Source of the DNA: Dastarcus helophoroides
Lineage: Eukaryota > Arthropoda > Insecta > Coleoptera > Bothrideridae
Length of the DNA stretch: 64,000 bases
Direction of reading: 5' to 3'
Assembly: GCA_028583605.1 (NCBI GenBank)
Contig: CM053330.1
Location: 27,173,233-27,237,232 of the forward strand
How positions within the stretch are numbered: position 1 is the stretch's first letter; every line of letters starts with the position of its first letter. Positions 43,486-58,300 of this stretch are shown in pieces. The notes beneath the pieces were generated by a model. The model saw nothing but the letters and a program-made list of their open reading frames with translations, searched no databases and was not told where the DNA came from. The translations under genes were made by a program, and so were the position numbers.

Positions 43486-46347
43486 ATGGACAAAAAGGGT
43501 TCCGGACCTCCCGAAAGGAAGGACTTTTCGGAAGAAGACCCTCGCTTGGAGATTTTAAACGAGCATTTCACTAAATTCTACCGCATGAGGCCCGACAAAT
43601 GGTTTAAAATGGTCTATACCCCAGAGTATTTGGTAGGTGATTGATTTATTTTATAAATATACGATTCCTTAAACTTCATCTAAATGTAAACTATAGCTAG
43701 TTCTGATTTTATACTGTCACATTTATAACGAAAATGTATTTTATTTCACGAGTCAAGAAAATTGGACGCTTAATTATGTTACATTTAAAAGGAAAATGTA
43801 TTAGATGCGCAAATAATGATTTAGTGCTTAAATACTAAACAGATATATTGAAAAAATTAAGAACATTTTAACAATTTATTTGCACCAAATTTGTTGGTTC
43901 GATTGTTTTTGTGTTTCTTTGGTAATCAGGTAAGTATAATTTTTGATAATCATAGAATTTATAAATAAATTTTGTAGGCTTAATTTTTTTTCGAATTGCA
44001 GGCACGTAGCCAGAATTTTCATTCGGGGGGAGAGATGTCCAACTCCCGTTTTTTTTTAATGTCGATAGTAGACATATGGCAAAGTAGCTATATTGCAAAA
44101 TTTAAAGAAAAAGTTGAATTATTAAATCTGTGCCCATGGTGAATTATTTTACTTTTAAATGATTTCCAACCTCAACGTCGAAATTTAGATTACAATATCG
44201 AAACTCGACATCTCGACATTTTCAAAAGTTTTTTGGAATTACCCCGATTTTGATCGACACTTTTTAACTTTTCAGAGCAGTATCAAATTTCAGATCAAAG
44301 ACGAAATAAGGAAGATTCGGACCTCCAGGACCCCCCTGGCTACGTGCCTGCAAATTGAATAATATAAAATGGATTATTAAATAATACATTTAGATAGAGA
44401 AAAGTAAGAGTTAACTACCACATAATATCCTCACCAACGATTAATTTGGAGAATGGTGATGACGCTAGTAACTAAATATGATTATTTTTGTTCAATAATA
44501 TATGCTTTACCATCGTATTCAATTATTTTTTGAATATTTCGCATAAAATTATAATAATTTTCAACATTGCGATTAAGAATATTACAAGTCCAAATTTGTT
44601 TTCTGTAAATATATAAAAAAATGTATGCACTATCAGATTTAATTCTTCGTTTAAAGGGTGCCTGAAGTCATACACTAAAACTTTTTTTTAAACATGTTTT
44701 TTTATTTTCTCAAAATTCAAACATTTGGACTTGTACTGTTCCTAATCTCACGGATTCAATTCCCGATCTGGTAAAAGAGTGAAATCTTTATATTTCGAAA
44801 AAGACCGTTTCTTTTTAATAACACACCTCAGTTTTATTTATAGGTATCGATCAGCCAGGAAAGCCAAATAAACTACTAGGACCAAAGACACCGCCGAAAC
44901 GGATTTTAATGTTTCATTTTATTTCCAGAAGATCGTTTTAAATTTTTTCAACAAACCCTACCAACAACTGATGCTGATATGCATCAATTCGCAAGGTGTT
45001 CCCCAGCCCTCCCTGGACTTTCACAAGGACATCAAGGGCAAGTTTGCCTACTTTTGGAGAAAAAAGAACGAAGTAGTGGAAGTGTACAACTTCAGGGACG
45101 TACTTTGCTTCGGAGATTTCTCTGGCAAACCAGTGGATGAGCTGGCGGTGATCTTGAGCGGAATGCTGCTGCCGATACTTTCTAATCCCGAAAACCAAAA
45201 GGGGTGGCCTGCAGTGGTCGCCAGAGATGTCATCCACAATGTGAGAGAGTTCAAAAACAACGTCGACATGGTAAAAACGGCTTTATCAAATAAGTTGTAA
45301 TTTTTTTTCAAAATTTCGACCCTAATCTCACTATGTTGACTTTTCTTTTAAAATTTTGAATGTAAACACAAACTCAAATTTTTTCGAAATTTTCGATCAT
45401 TAAATTTTTTTATAGATTTATAGATTTTTTCGAATTCTCACTTTTGTGTCATTTTATTTTTTTCTAAAACTCCGATTTTATGTTCGAAATTTCTAGTTTT
45501 CCAAGAAATTTTGACATGCTGATTATTTCATCCAAAATTTTATAATAAATTTGAAAATTTATGGTTTCGCTTCAAAAGTTTAATTTTAAACTCGGAATAT
45601 GTTTCTCTACTAATTTGATTTTTCTGAAATTGTATGGTCTCGAAGTGTAAACTTTTTTCTACGTCTTTAAAATTCTTCAAATATTTTCTCAAAATTTACC
45701 CTTTCAATGTTTATTTTCTTTTCAACAAAGCTAAAATCATAATTTATTATAATCATAATATTCGAAATTTCTACACCTTCATCTTCTTTCCTAAAATTTT
45801 GATTTAGTTTTAATTTCAAAGTTAATTTCCTAATTTCGATCTTATGGGTTTTTTTTTGTTGAAATATTCCTCTTTCAAAATACAATTTTCTACTTTTTTC
45901 AAACATTTTGATTGTAAACCCAACATTTCGAGGTATTTGCAAATTTCGATTCAACATTCTGGTTTGACATCACCTAATTTTCTTCATGAAAGTTTAAAAT
46001 CAAATTTAAAGTGTTTCGAAAATTCGACTTATTTATTAGTATCTTCAATTTACTTAGAATCGAAATTCTTTTATGAAAGAAAGTTTTCGAAATTTGGATT
46101 TTTTTCATAATTGCAGCGTTATTCTATGTAAAAATACCTAACCATTTCTTTGTGACAGGTTATGAAGTGTAGAGAATGATGAGAGAAATAGGAAGAAGAG
46201 ATATACAGAAATAATAAATATAGATGAAAGAGTGAGAGAAGAGAGAGAAGAGAGAAAAGAGAGAAAAGAGAGAAAAGAGAGGAAAGAGAGAAAAGAGAGA
46301 AAAGAGAGAAAAGAGGGAAAAGAGAGAAAGGAGAGAAAAGAGAGAAA

Positions 46348-46386
<39 letters not shown>

Positions 46387-49300
46387 AAGAGAGAGAGAAA
46401 GAGAGAGACTGAGAGAGAAAGACAGACTGAGAGAGTGAGAGAGAAGGGATAAGAGAGGGGATATAGAAGAAAAAATTAGGGTGTGAGGAGGAGAGGTGAG
46501 AGGGAAAGAAGATACAAAAGGAAGGGAAAAAAATAGAAAAATTAAACTTAGTATTCATTACATTCAGAAACTTTTAAAAATGTTCTAGTGTTGGGTTCGC
46601 ATTTGATCCTCCTTTCAGATCCGTGGCGCCACCAAAAGCGAGACGATTTTGCCGATGCCCCACGGTATTAGCTTCATATACGACGCCATTATGGAGTTTG
46701 AGGAAAGTGAAGGAAGCCACATCAACATTGATCTAAAAACCAGTATCGAGAACAGCGTGGGCAAATGGGCGCTTTTGGTACGCGAGTTTTTAAGCAGAAG
46801 CTCCAAGGCCGGTTTCGCTGATGGTGCGAATCCACGTCCTTGGAATAGCATAAATTTCTGGAACCACCGCTTGAGGAATCTAGAGTATATTTACGACCAA
46901 CTGCGGGATCCGAGGGTGCGTAAGATGGCTGAATATTTGGAGATGACGCAAAGCAAGCAGCTGCCGACTTTTATGAATATATTTAAGTCCGTCACGGCTG
47001 GGGTACATGAAGCTAGGGATGTTGCTCTTTATTTGAACACATTGACCAATAGGATTGACAGACTAGAAAGTGGGGATTTTTTGGATAATCAGGTCGAGAT
47101 TAAACCCTTGGTTCACTGCATTGGGCTGCTCTGGGGAGCTTCGAAGTATTTCTCGTCCGGGGAGAAGCTTGTATTGCTTCTAAGAGAGGTAAGAGTTTTT
47201 AGGTCATGTGAACCAATCTGTTGGCTTAATTTATTTTCAAGGTTTTGACTCGGAAGCGAAAAATTACTTGATCGTACCCAAGATAGAATCTCACTATTGA
47301 CAATAGTTTTTTTAGATCAGCGGTTCCCAGACAATCACCTCTTTTTTGAAAAGCACTTCTTTAATAATAATTTACTTTTTCTAAACGAGTAGCAAAATAT
47401 AGTAAAAAAGTTATGTCCTTATGAAAAAATTTGATTTTAATTTTTTTTTGCAATTAACTAAGTAGGAATTAATCCTTTTCTTCATACTGCCACTAAACAC
47501 GCAACTTTACATTAATTTAGCAAACATCTTAGTTCTTCAAATACTCTTCAAATAGGAGGGATCCTAACGTCGATGTTTAAAAAATGGTCGCTTTGTATAC
47601 TCATGTTACACAACAGGAGAAATATGTTCGAATATTTTTTCAAAGTTTCTTATTTCCTTTGTCTTCGCTCTATTATTTTTAAAAGCTCCTCAAATGCATC
47701 CGAATGGATCTACTTTGAGAATTAGGTTAATATACTCTGTTTATCTAAGAGATATAGTTAGGCCACTCCCTTTTAAAAAAATACAGGTTTGCACGATATT
47801 AAGAAATAAATCAACGTTACTAATTAAGCGATCAGCTATACTCTTTTAGTGTATGTGATAAGATTTTCAGGTTCAGCCAATAGAAAAAATTTATTAAAAT
47901 ATCCCACTTTGTTTAAGGAAGTGGCCTAACCACCTAACTATATCTCTGGGTTAACAGAGTATAGAAAGCTTCGTTTAATTTCAGATGGGAAACATGCTGA
48001 TTGAAGCCTGCAACAAATTTGTAGATCCCCCTTCTGTTTTCGAGAACGAGGTGGAGGAAGTTTCCGAAGTACTACGCAAGTGCATTGAAGTATTCGAGCT
48101 CTTCCTGAACGCCATCGAATACGTCAGGGAGAACATCAGCAAATACGGCCAGAAAGTTCAGCCTTGGACCTTTCACCGAAGGAACGTTTTCCAGCGAGTC
48201 CTCGACTTCATCGATCGGTTAAAACTGGTCAGAAACATACTCCTCGCCAACATTGATTACATGAAGCTGGAAAAAGTTGACATCGGCGGGATTATGGGGA
48301 AAACTTTGTCACACAACTGCGAGAAAGTGTTGTTCGACTTCAAGACCACTTATATGATGTTTAGTAGCCTCAAATACGACATATTAGACATTGACGATGA
48401 TAGCATCGTTAACGACAATGCCTTGTTCATGGAAAAGTGCGAGGACTTTGATCAGAAGCTGGCTGCCATCTTTGGCCATGCCTTCGAGGATTGCTGCAAC
48501 CTGGATGGCATCTTTAAGTTGATCGCGATGATTGGCACCCTCATAGAGAAACCTGTTATCGCCAACGCCGTCACCACCAAGTACCCAGCCATCGTGGACA
48601 TGCTCAACAAGGAAGTGGACACGGTGAAGCTGATTTACGACGACGGAAGGGAGAACGGAATCCCATTCGATAAGAATTTCGCCCCCACCTCGGGAGAGTA
48701 CGCCTGGTTGCAGAAGCTCCGGAATCGCTTCAATAGACCCGTTATCGAATTCCAAAATTTGGAAAACGAGATAATAGAGTCCGAAGAAGCGTTGCACTTG
48801 TTTGAGAAAGCTGAGCAGATGGATAGAATATTGCTGGCGGATTGCGAAATAATTGCAAAGGAATTATTGACGACGATCACGCAAAATTTACACGATGCAA
48901 TGATGGAATTCCAGCTAGTTAGGAATGAAAATGGCTTGTTGGCTTTGAATTTTACTGACGCATTGAAGGAGGCTTATCGGGAATTGAGATGCATTCGGCC
49001 TTTCCATGATGAACTTGGAATTCCACCTCAAGATGAGCAATTTGCCTACGTTGATGATTTGTACCACAGCATGGTCAGAATGGCGCGAATTGTTGAATAT
49101 TATAATTACTTGAAGGCGGAATGCATGGAATTGGAATATGATCTTTATGGATCACAAATGGACGATATTGATCTCGCCGTGGAAAAAGCCATAAGCGAAA
49201 TGACTTGGTTAAATAATGGTAATAGTCCATCGCAATGTTATATTAACCTTGAAGTTTGAGTAGGTCAAAGTTTTTTTTTCTTTGTGTAAAGATTGCTGCC

Positions 49301-52300
49301 AAATGGGGAACCTGCTGAACCCGAATACTTAGTTTTAAACTTACACTGAGCCTTTCTACAAAGTTAATGTAACATTTCGATGGACTGTTTGTTTAATTTT
49401 CCTACAATTTTTATTTCTCGAAATTTTCACAGTTTTGACTGCGTTTTCATTTTAATGTCAAAGTTTTTAAATTTTTTTTTGACATTTCGATTGCAACGTG
49501 AATTGTGATACCACAATTTCAGATGTTGAAGAGGCTGATCGAATTTACAATGCAACTAAAGCTGTTTATGACAGAGTTAAAACTGCCCAAGAAAACATCA
49601 AAAACATTCTGGCTAAGATCAGAACTTGGTCGACTGAGCCGCTCTTTCAGAGAAAAGACAACAAAAAGGAGTTTCTTCTTAATTTGGATGACCGCAAAGA
49701 GCGAACGCAGAGAAGATACGATATGATCACCGAGACTTCTGATCTGCTTCATACGAATCTTATTGAAAATTGCAAGCTTTATCTGAACCTTTTTCCTGCT
49801 GAACCAGAAGTGCCATCCGTCGAGGAGGCAGAAGAAGAAGAGAAAATCGAAGAAGTTTTAGACGAGGAGGAAGACGAAAGAGAATATGGAGACGAAGAGG
49901 GCGAAGAAGAAGTAAAAGAGGATATCATTGTTGAGGAGGAGGAAGAACCACCGATCGAAGTCCCACCAGAGGCGCGTGAAGCATGGGACGCTTATGTCAG
50001 GTGATTTTACTTTAAGATTTATTTCAATTTCGGTCCTACTCCGCTTTTGATTTCTTGAAATTGTATTTTAGATTTTTTACATTTTCCAGTCTTTTTCAGA
50101 GTTTGATTTTTAGCAGTAATTTCAATTAAAGAAAAATAACACATTTTTCCAAGCTTAGATATTTTTTCTCTAAAATTTCGACCTAAATCTCAAAATCTGG
50201 AGTTTCGAAATGTTGATGTTTTGTTAACATTTTGATTAACTCAAGTACGGGCTCTTTTTATAGAAATTTTTAATATTAATTTTTAGTGGACTGTACTAAA
50301 AAAAATTCTAAAATTTTAGGTATTTGCGCAAAGTTATGTTTTGAAGCCTAAAATGTGTACCATCGAAAATTCTGCTTTTTTTTTTACAATTTTTGGCTTC
50401 TTTATCGAAGTTAACAGATTCTTCTTAAATTTTCAACTTTTTATGCACTTTAGTATTTTGTCTGGTAACAAACGAAAAGGTAAATTTACTGCTTATACGG
50501 GGATGTAATTCGAAATTTGCACCAGGTACGTCGATGGTCTTATCAAGGAAGAAATGCTGGAGGCTGTTAAAATAACTCAGAATTATATATTGGATGAAAC
50601 TGGGGATGTTCCCCCGGTGGCACCTTTTATGGAATTGCAGATGATTCTAAGAGAACCGAATATAGTCTACGAGCCATCATTAGACTTCAAACATTTACCA
50701 AATTTTCTTTACTTAATCAAGACTTTACTGGACGAAACGTATGACATGGGCATCTATATGGTCAGAGTTGATCCACAGGAAACTGGCCAGGACTACTATT
50801 ATGACATACAGGTGGATCCAGTGATCATAGAAAATTTTCAGGTGAGTTCTTCCGCGATAAAAATTTCAGCAACCCCATTAGATTGCTATTAAGAGAACTT
50901 TCATTTGCTGAATACCCGAAGAAGTTTATCATTACGAAATAATGATTTTCAGAGGTTTTTTTTTGAGTTCCTACTGGACTTTACTAATTCTAGAGTATCT
51001 GTAAACCTGTGCGAAACATTCGTACCCTTTTTTGATCGGTTTAGCTCTTTTTATTTTGTTATGTTGATGAAATTAAAGGTAAGAACTTTGTCCCTTTAGG
51101 AAATAACATCAAGGGTTGTCCTGGCGATGGAGAACGCCCGAGATTACCTCAAAGAGTACGAAAAATACGAATATCTTTGGCTGGATGACCGGCAAAAGTA
51201 TCTTCGGCATTTCTTGACCTACAGTAGACAGTTAACACATGAGGAGGAAGAGCTACTCACCGATGAAAGCGCCGAGCCTGTCAAACAAGAATCACCAACG
51301 ATCGACAAGTTCAAAGAGGAAATTGACCATTTCGAGGACATAAGATCGGAAGCTGAGACCATACCAATGGAGAAACTCGTCGACAAATGGCTTAGAATCG
51401 ATTTGAAATTACTAAGAGCAGCCATCTTGAATACTATCGATAAATGGGGCAATCTTTTTAAGGACTACCTCTATAGCCACGTCATCGATAGCATGAACGA
51501 ACTGGACGCCTTCATCGTAGAGGCGGTGAGTGCTATGCACGTGGAACTTGAAGACGACGATTACGATGGACTGCTAAAAGTCATGAATTATTTATTCAAA
51601 GTCAAGAATAGAGCCGTGGAAACTGACGTCATGTTTCAGCCATTGAAAGAAATTATGGATTTGCTGGCTGACTACCATAGAATCTTCTCTGAGGAAGTAC
51701 ACGTGCAACTCCAAGAAATACCCGATCGCTGGCAAACCTGCAAGAAGGTTAGTAATATCCCTTAATATCTTAATGCTTCCAAATTTGTCTCAGTTGGCAG
51801 AATCATCACTATTTAAGGCAATATTTAAGATGTAAATATACTCACCGGGAGCATTCAAATATGTCTGAAATTGAAATCAGAATTATTATATTACACCCGA
51901 ATGTCCTCACTCAGTACCCATCTTTAAATAGTGAGGATTCTATAACTTTAGTTGTTCAAAGAAAATATCAGTTATGATATTACTGGTTACTTCATTTTAA
52001 TTAAACCAAAACAGTACAATACCAAGACGAATACAAAGAAAAAGACCAAGGCGAAGAGTAAGACAAAGGCTAAGATGAAGATCAATACGAAGATAACCCA
52101 AACCAAAATGAAAGCTAAAATGGAGATCTATAATAAAACGAAAATAACTACAATAAGAGCAAAATCAAAATTAAAACCAAGAACAAAATAAGATAAAAAC
52201 CAAAATCATGATTTTAAAGTACCAAAAAAGAAAAAAATGAAAAATATACTATTGTACTGCTCTCTCTGTTTCTTTCTTTCTGTTGTAACAATAAAAGTAA

Positions 52301-55300
52301 ATAAAATAAGTTTTCTTTTTCGTTAGGTCGCCGCCTCAACCAAGCAGACCGTGGCGCCGTTGCAAGCAGTACAAATAAACGGCATCAAGCGCAGGTTATA
52401 CCTCTTCGAATTGAGGTTGAATTTGTACCGAGACTACTTTAAGAAATTGCCACTGTTTCACCACGAGTGTCACGACGTCTACACTCTTTTGGATAAGATA
52501 CACGGCCAGATATCGACTTTGGAGGCGGAACAGGAAGACCTGAAGTCTCAGGCGAATTTGTTTGAAATTGTCGTGGAAGATTTGAGGCCTTTGAAACAGA
52601 TAAGGAAGGAAATTAGACAGCTAAAGCAGGTGTGGGACTACGTGCTGATGGTGAGGTCTTGCGTGGATGAATGGAAGCAAACTTTGTGGCAGAAAATCGA
52701 CGTGGAAGCGATGGAGATGGAATGCAAGAGGTTTGGTAAGGACTTCCGAAGCATGGATAAGGAGATGAGGGCCTGGGATGTGTTTATCGAAGCGGAAGCG
52801 TCGATTAAGAATTTGCTGACTTCTTTGAGGGCTGTTACTGAGCTGCAAAATCCTGCTATTAGGGATCGGCATTGGCAACAGCTGATGCAAGCAACGAAGG
52901 TATGTTAGCTCTTGACTCTAGCCAAATCCAAGAGTTCATTAACTTGAATGTCCAAAACTTGTTTATTAATTTTATTTCACATTTCTACGACCCAGTTTGG
53001 AAATATTTAAATTTTTATTGTGTGTTGACAATATACTAAAACAGTTTTTAAAATATGATCACGTGATATCTAAATTTATTTAAAACATCACCTCATAACA
53101 GTTGACAAAAAATAGGTTATATTTTCATAATTTATCAAAAACAAATTTTTTTTCATATCTAATTTTGGTCTTCTATTTTTCATTTTTCCTATTCTCTGTA
53201 AAATAAACTATTTTTTGTCAACTGTCATGATGTGACGTTTTAAATAAATTTAGATATCAAGTAGTCATATTTCAAAAACTGTTTTAGTATATTGCCAACA
53301 AACAATAAAAAATTAAATATTTCCAAACTGGGTCGCAGAAATGTTAAATAAAATTAATAAACATAATGTTTCCGACCAATGAGTCCACCATGAAGTCCAA
53401 AACTTGTTTGATTTGAAAGCATTTGATTTAATTTAAATTTTAATGAAAGAAACATTTTAAATTTAATAATACTTGTAGTATAAACACTATTATAATAATA
53501 ACTTAATTTCTTTGTTAGAATTAAACATTCATTACAAAAACATAAAAGGATATAAGACATATTTTTTCCCAGGTGCGTTTCGTAATGGACGAAACAACAA
53601 CCTTGAAGTACTTACTAGATTTGAATCTACACAAATTTGAAGATGAAGTGAAAAACATCGTCGACAAATCCGTTAAAGAGATGAGTATGGAGAAAGTTCT
53701 CAAGGAACTCAATGCTACTTGGTCCGTGATGGAATTTGGAACCGATGTACATCCGCGTACCAGCCTACAACTCCTCACCGTATCCGAAGAAATCATCGAA
53801 GTCTTAGAGGAAAACCAGTCGGCCCTCCAGAATATGCTTTCATCGAAGTTCATCGCTTACTTTCTAGACGAAGTCTCCATGTGGCAGAGGAAGCTATCCA
53901 ACGCGGACCAAATTATCTCTCTCTTCTTCGACACCCAGAGGAAATGGTGCTACCTCGAGAGCATATTTATCGGTTCTGAGGACATTAGAAATCAGCTGCC
54001 CCAAGACGCTAGACGATTCGACCAAGTTGATTCTGAGTTCAAAAGGGTGCTTAACATCATGAGCGAAGACTTGAACGTGGTTGTATCGACGAATAAGTCA
54101 GATTTATTTGAGAAATTGACGGATATATCTGAGAAGATCATTCAATGCGAAAAGGCGCTCAACGATTATCTGGAGACGAAGCGCTTGGCGTTCCCTCGTT
54201 TCTACTTCATTTCTTCCGCGGACCTCTTGGATATACTCTCCAATGGTAATCAGCCGGAATTGGTGCAGCGGCATCTGACGAAGTTATTTGATTCTTTGGC
54301 CCGACTGGTTTTGAGCCATGACAAGAAGGCGAGCGCGATGGTAGCCAAAGAAAACGAAGATCCAGTTCCGTTTAAGACGCCATGCGACTGCAACGGGAAG
54401 GTGGAGTTGTGGCTCGGGAGAGTCATCGAGGCGATGAGGAAAACTCTGCACGCGATTTTCGCTGTTGCTGTAGATACCTACGACGAGAAGCCGCGGGAAA
54501 GTTGGATTTTTGATTACCCCGCGCAGCCCGCGCTATGTGGTAAGTTTATCGAAATGTAGATGGGTGGGTGGCGGTCGTCTAAGGCAACTTTTATATTTCA
54601 GGGACGCAGATTTGGTGGACGACTGAGGTCAGTATAGCTTTCAGTCGCTTGGAAGAGGGCTACGAGAACGCACTCAAAGATTACCAAAGAAAGCAAATTC
54701 AACAACTGTTTGCTCTCATAAATATTCTATTGACTGATCTTACGCCAGGTGACCGTCAGAAGATAATGACCATTTGTACCATTGATGTCCATTCTAGGGA
54801 TGTGGTGGCCAAAATGATTTTACTAAAGGCGGAAAACTCTCAAGCATTTCAATGGCAAAGCCAGTTGAGGCACCGATGGGACGAAAAGGTTAAAAATTGT
54901 TTTGCTAACATTTGTGATGCTCAGGTTGTCTACACTTATGAATATTTGGGGAATACCCCGCGTTTGGTCATTACGCCTTTAACTGACAGATGCTACATTA
55001 CTTTGACGCAAAGTCTCCATTTAATCATGGGATGTGCACCTGCTGGGCCTGCAGGTACCGGGAAGACTGAAACCACGAAAGATTTGGGAAAAGCTATCGG
55101 GATGATGGTGTATGTGTTCAATTGCTCTGAGCAGATGGATTACAAGTCCGTCGGAAATATCTACAAAGGGTTAGCTCAGAGTGGATGCTGGGGATGCTTC
55201 GATGAATTCAACAGGATTTCAGTAGAAGTACTGTCTGTAGTTGCCGTTCAGGTCAAAACCATCCAAGACGCCATTAAAGACAAACGAAAGAGATTCCTGT

Positions 55301-58300
55301 TTTTGGGGCAAGAAATAAGTTTGATACCAACGGTAAGTATCCACTGACTTTTGTAACTTTTTTCTCGGAATTAGAATTTGGAGTCGAACTTAAGGAACCA
55401 AACAATTATAAATTTCAAATTGAAACTATAAATTTTGAAAAAAAGATACTTACATATTCATTAGTGATGAGTAATATTTACAATTAACATTAATAAATAT
55501 TTCTTATCATAAAAAATTAAAAAATAAAAATATGCAAAATTTCTTTCTCATCATTACTTTTTTCTGGAATTTCTAATTTTCCTTCAGGTGGGAATATTCA
55601 TTACAATGAACCCAGGATATGCCGGCAGGACGGAGCTGCCCGAAAACTTAAAAGCGCTTTTTAGACCTTGCGCTATGGTGGTTCCGGATTTCGCCCTAAT
55701 CTGCGAAATCATGCTAGTAGCCGAAGGTTTCCAAGAGGCTAGACTATTGGCCAGAAAATTTATCACCCTGTACACACTCTGCAAGGAGCTTCTGAGTAAA
55801 CAAGACCACTACGACTGGGGTTTGCGTGCCATTAAATCCGTCCTGGTGGTAGCTGGTTCCTTAAAACGGAGTGACCGCCAAAGACCCGAAGACCAAGTCT
55901 TGATGAGAGCGTTGCGAGATTTCAACATACCCAAGATTGTCACCGATGATGTTCCGGTGTTTATGGGGTTGATAGGCGATTTGTTTCCGGCGTTGGATGT
56001 ACCCAGGAAAAGGGACCTCGAATTTGAGAAGTTGGTGAGGAAGTCGGCCATCGATTTAAAACTGCAACCTGAAGAGGGATTTACGTTGAAAGTCGTCCAG
56101 CTAGAGGAGTTGTTCGCCGTTAGACACTCTGTTTTTATTGTTGGATTCACAGGTACCGGAAAGAGTATGGTTTGGAAGACATTGAATCGAACTTACCATA
56201 ACCAAAAGAGGAAGCCGATGTATAATGATTTAAATCCGAAAGCTGTCACTAACGACGAACTATTTGGGATCATAAACCCCGCCACTAGGGAGTGGCGGGA
56301 TGGATTATTTTCTGTTATAATGAGGGACCAAGCCAATTTATCTGGTGACGGACCAAAGTGGATTGTGTTGGATGGTGATATCGATCCAATGTGGATTGAG
56401 TCACTGAATACTCTAATGGATGATAACAAGGTGCTTACCCTGGCGAGTAACGAGCGTATTGCTTTGACTAAGTTTATGAGATTGCTTTTTGAAATTGCAA
56501 ATTTAAGGACGGCCACACCAGCCACGGTGTCCAGGGCTGGGATTCTGTATATAAACCCTGCGGATTTAGGGTGGAACCCATACGTAGCTTCGTGGATCGA
56601 CACCAGGACAGTGCAGAGCGAAAAGGCTGCTTTGACTATACTTTTCGACAAGTACATCCCTCCTTGCTTGGACGCCTTGAGGACCAAATTTAAAAAGATT
56701 ACCCCAATTTGCGAACTGGCGCACATCCAAATGGTTTGCTACCTTTTGGACGCGTTTCTAACTCTGGAAAATGTCCCCCCGGAGTGTCCTAAGGAGTGGT
56801 ATGAATTGTACTTTGCCTTTAGCGTAGTTTGGGGCTTCGGTTCCGCTCTATTCCAAGATCAGCTAACTGATTGGAGGAACGAGTTTAGTAAGTGGTTTAT
56901 TAACGAATTCAAAACTATTAAATTCCCAGCCGGTGGCAACGTCTTCAGTTACTTCATTGAGGATGATTCGAAGAAATTTGTGCCTTGGACGGAGATAGTG
57001 CGACCTTTCGAGCTAGATCCGGATATCCCCTTGCAGGCTACTCTTGTGAATACGGCGGAGACCACGAGGATTCGCTTCTTTATGGATAAGCTAATGGAGA
57101 TGCGAATTCCAGTGATGTTGATTGGTCCCGCTGGTAGCGGAAAAACTGTGATCATGCTCGAAAAGTTGAACGAGCTTGGTGAAAACTACAGTGTGACAAA
57201 GGTCCCGTTTAACTTCTATACTACCTCTGAAGTGCTGCAGAATATTTTGGAGAAGCCTTTGGAGAAAAAAGCTGGGAGGATATACGGTCCAGCGGGTGGA
57301 AAAAACATGGTTTACTTCGTCGACGATATGAATATGCCAGAAGTCGACAAATACTTCACAGTTCAACCTCATACACTATTGAAGCAGTATATGGATTACC
57401 ATCACTGGTATGACAGGCAGAAGTTGTCTCTTAAGGATATAGTTAACGTCCAATTCATCTCTTGCATGAATCCAACTGCTGGGTCGTTTACAATAGATCC
57501 GCGCCTCCAGAGACACTTTTGCGTCTTTTCGGTGAATTTTCCTTCGATGGAGGCGGCGTTCCACATTTATATGAGTATAGTCTCTCAGCATTTTGCAGAT
57601 CCTGCGAACAAATTCGGCGGGTTGATTTTAAGGCTAAGCGATCCTTTGGTGAAATTGGCCATCGATTTGCACATGAAGTGTTCCCAGATTTTCCTACCCA
57701 CGGCGATCAAGTTCCACTACGCCTTTACTCTGAGAGATCTTTCAAATATTTTCCAAGGTAATACTGTATCTATTATTATCATTATTAAATTTTAGTTAGT
57801 GTTGTATAAACAGGTCTTTATTTCTTTTCAGTCGTGTCAGTTAGAACAATTAGTTTGTTTTTTTAAGTCGATGTGTATTAATGCAAGATAATGTTTTGTT
57901 AATTAATATTAAATAATATTTTCGTCATCCAATTTTCGAAGAAATAATAACATTAGTGACCAATGAACAGTGGAACATGTTAGTAAATACATTTGTTTAA
58001 AAACCTAAAGAAAGGATCTCAAAAATAATAATTTTGTTCAAATTGTTGTAGAACTTGAATAGTTGGCATTTTAACTCAAAATATCTGCATTATATCTCAA
58101 AAAGTCAAAAATTATTTCGTCTTAGTTTTAGAGGGAGTTTTTAACAATTTTTTTGTTGAAGGTATTCTCTTTACTACTGGAGACGCAATTAAAACTCAAA
58201 CCCATTTAATAAGATTGTACGGCCACGAAGCCTTCAGGGTTTACGCCGACAAGTTGGTCGACAAAAAGGACCAAGATACATTTGTAAAAATCTACACTGA

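Noticed and set aside
46160..46558. 132-codon Ser/Leu/Phe frame and its antisense Arg/Glu frame
   Set aside because: Pure translation of the GAGAGAAAA microsatellite.
56193..56726. 177-codon minus-strand frame inside dynein exon 11
   Set aside because: Antisense of a highly conserved AAA2 region. No domain of its own.
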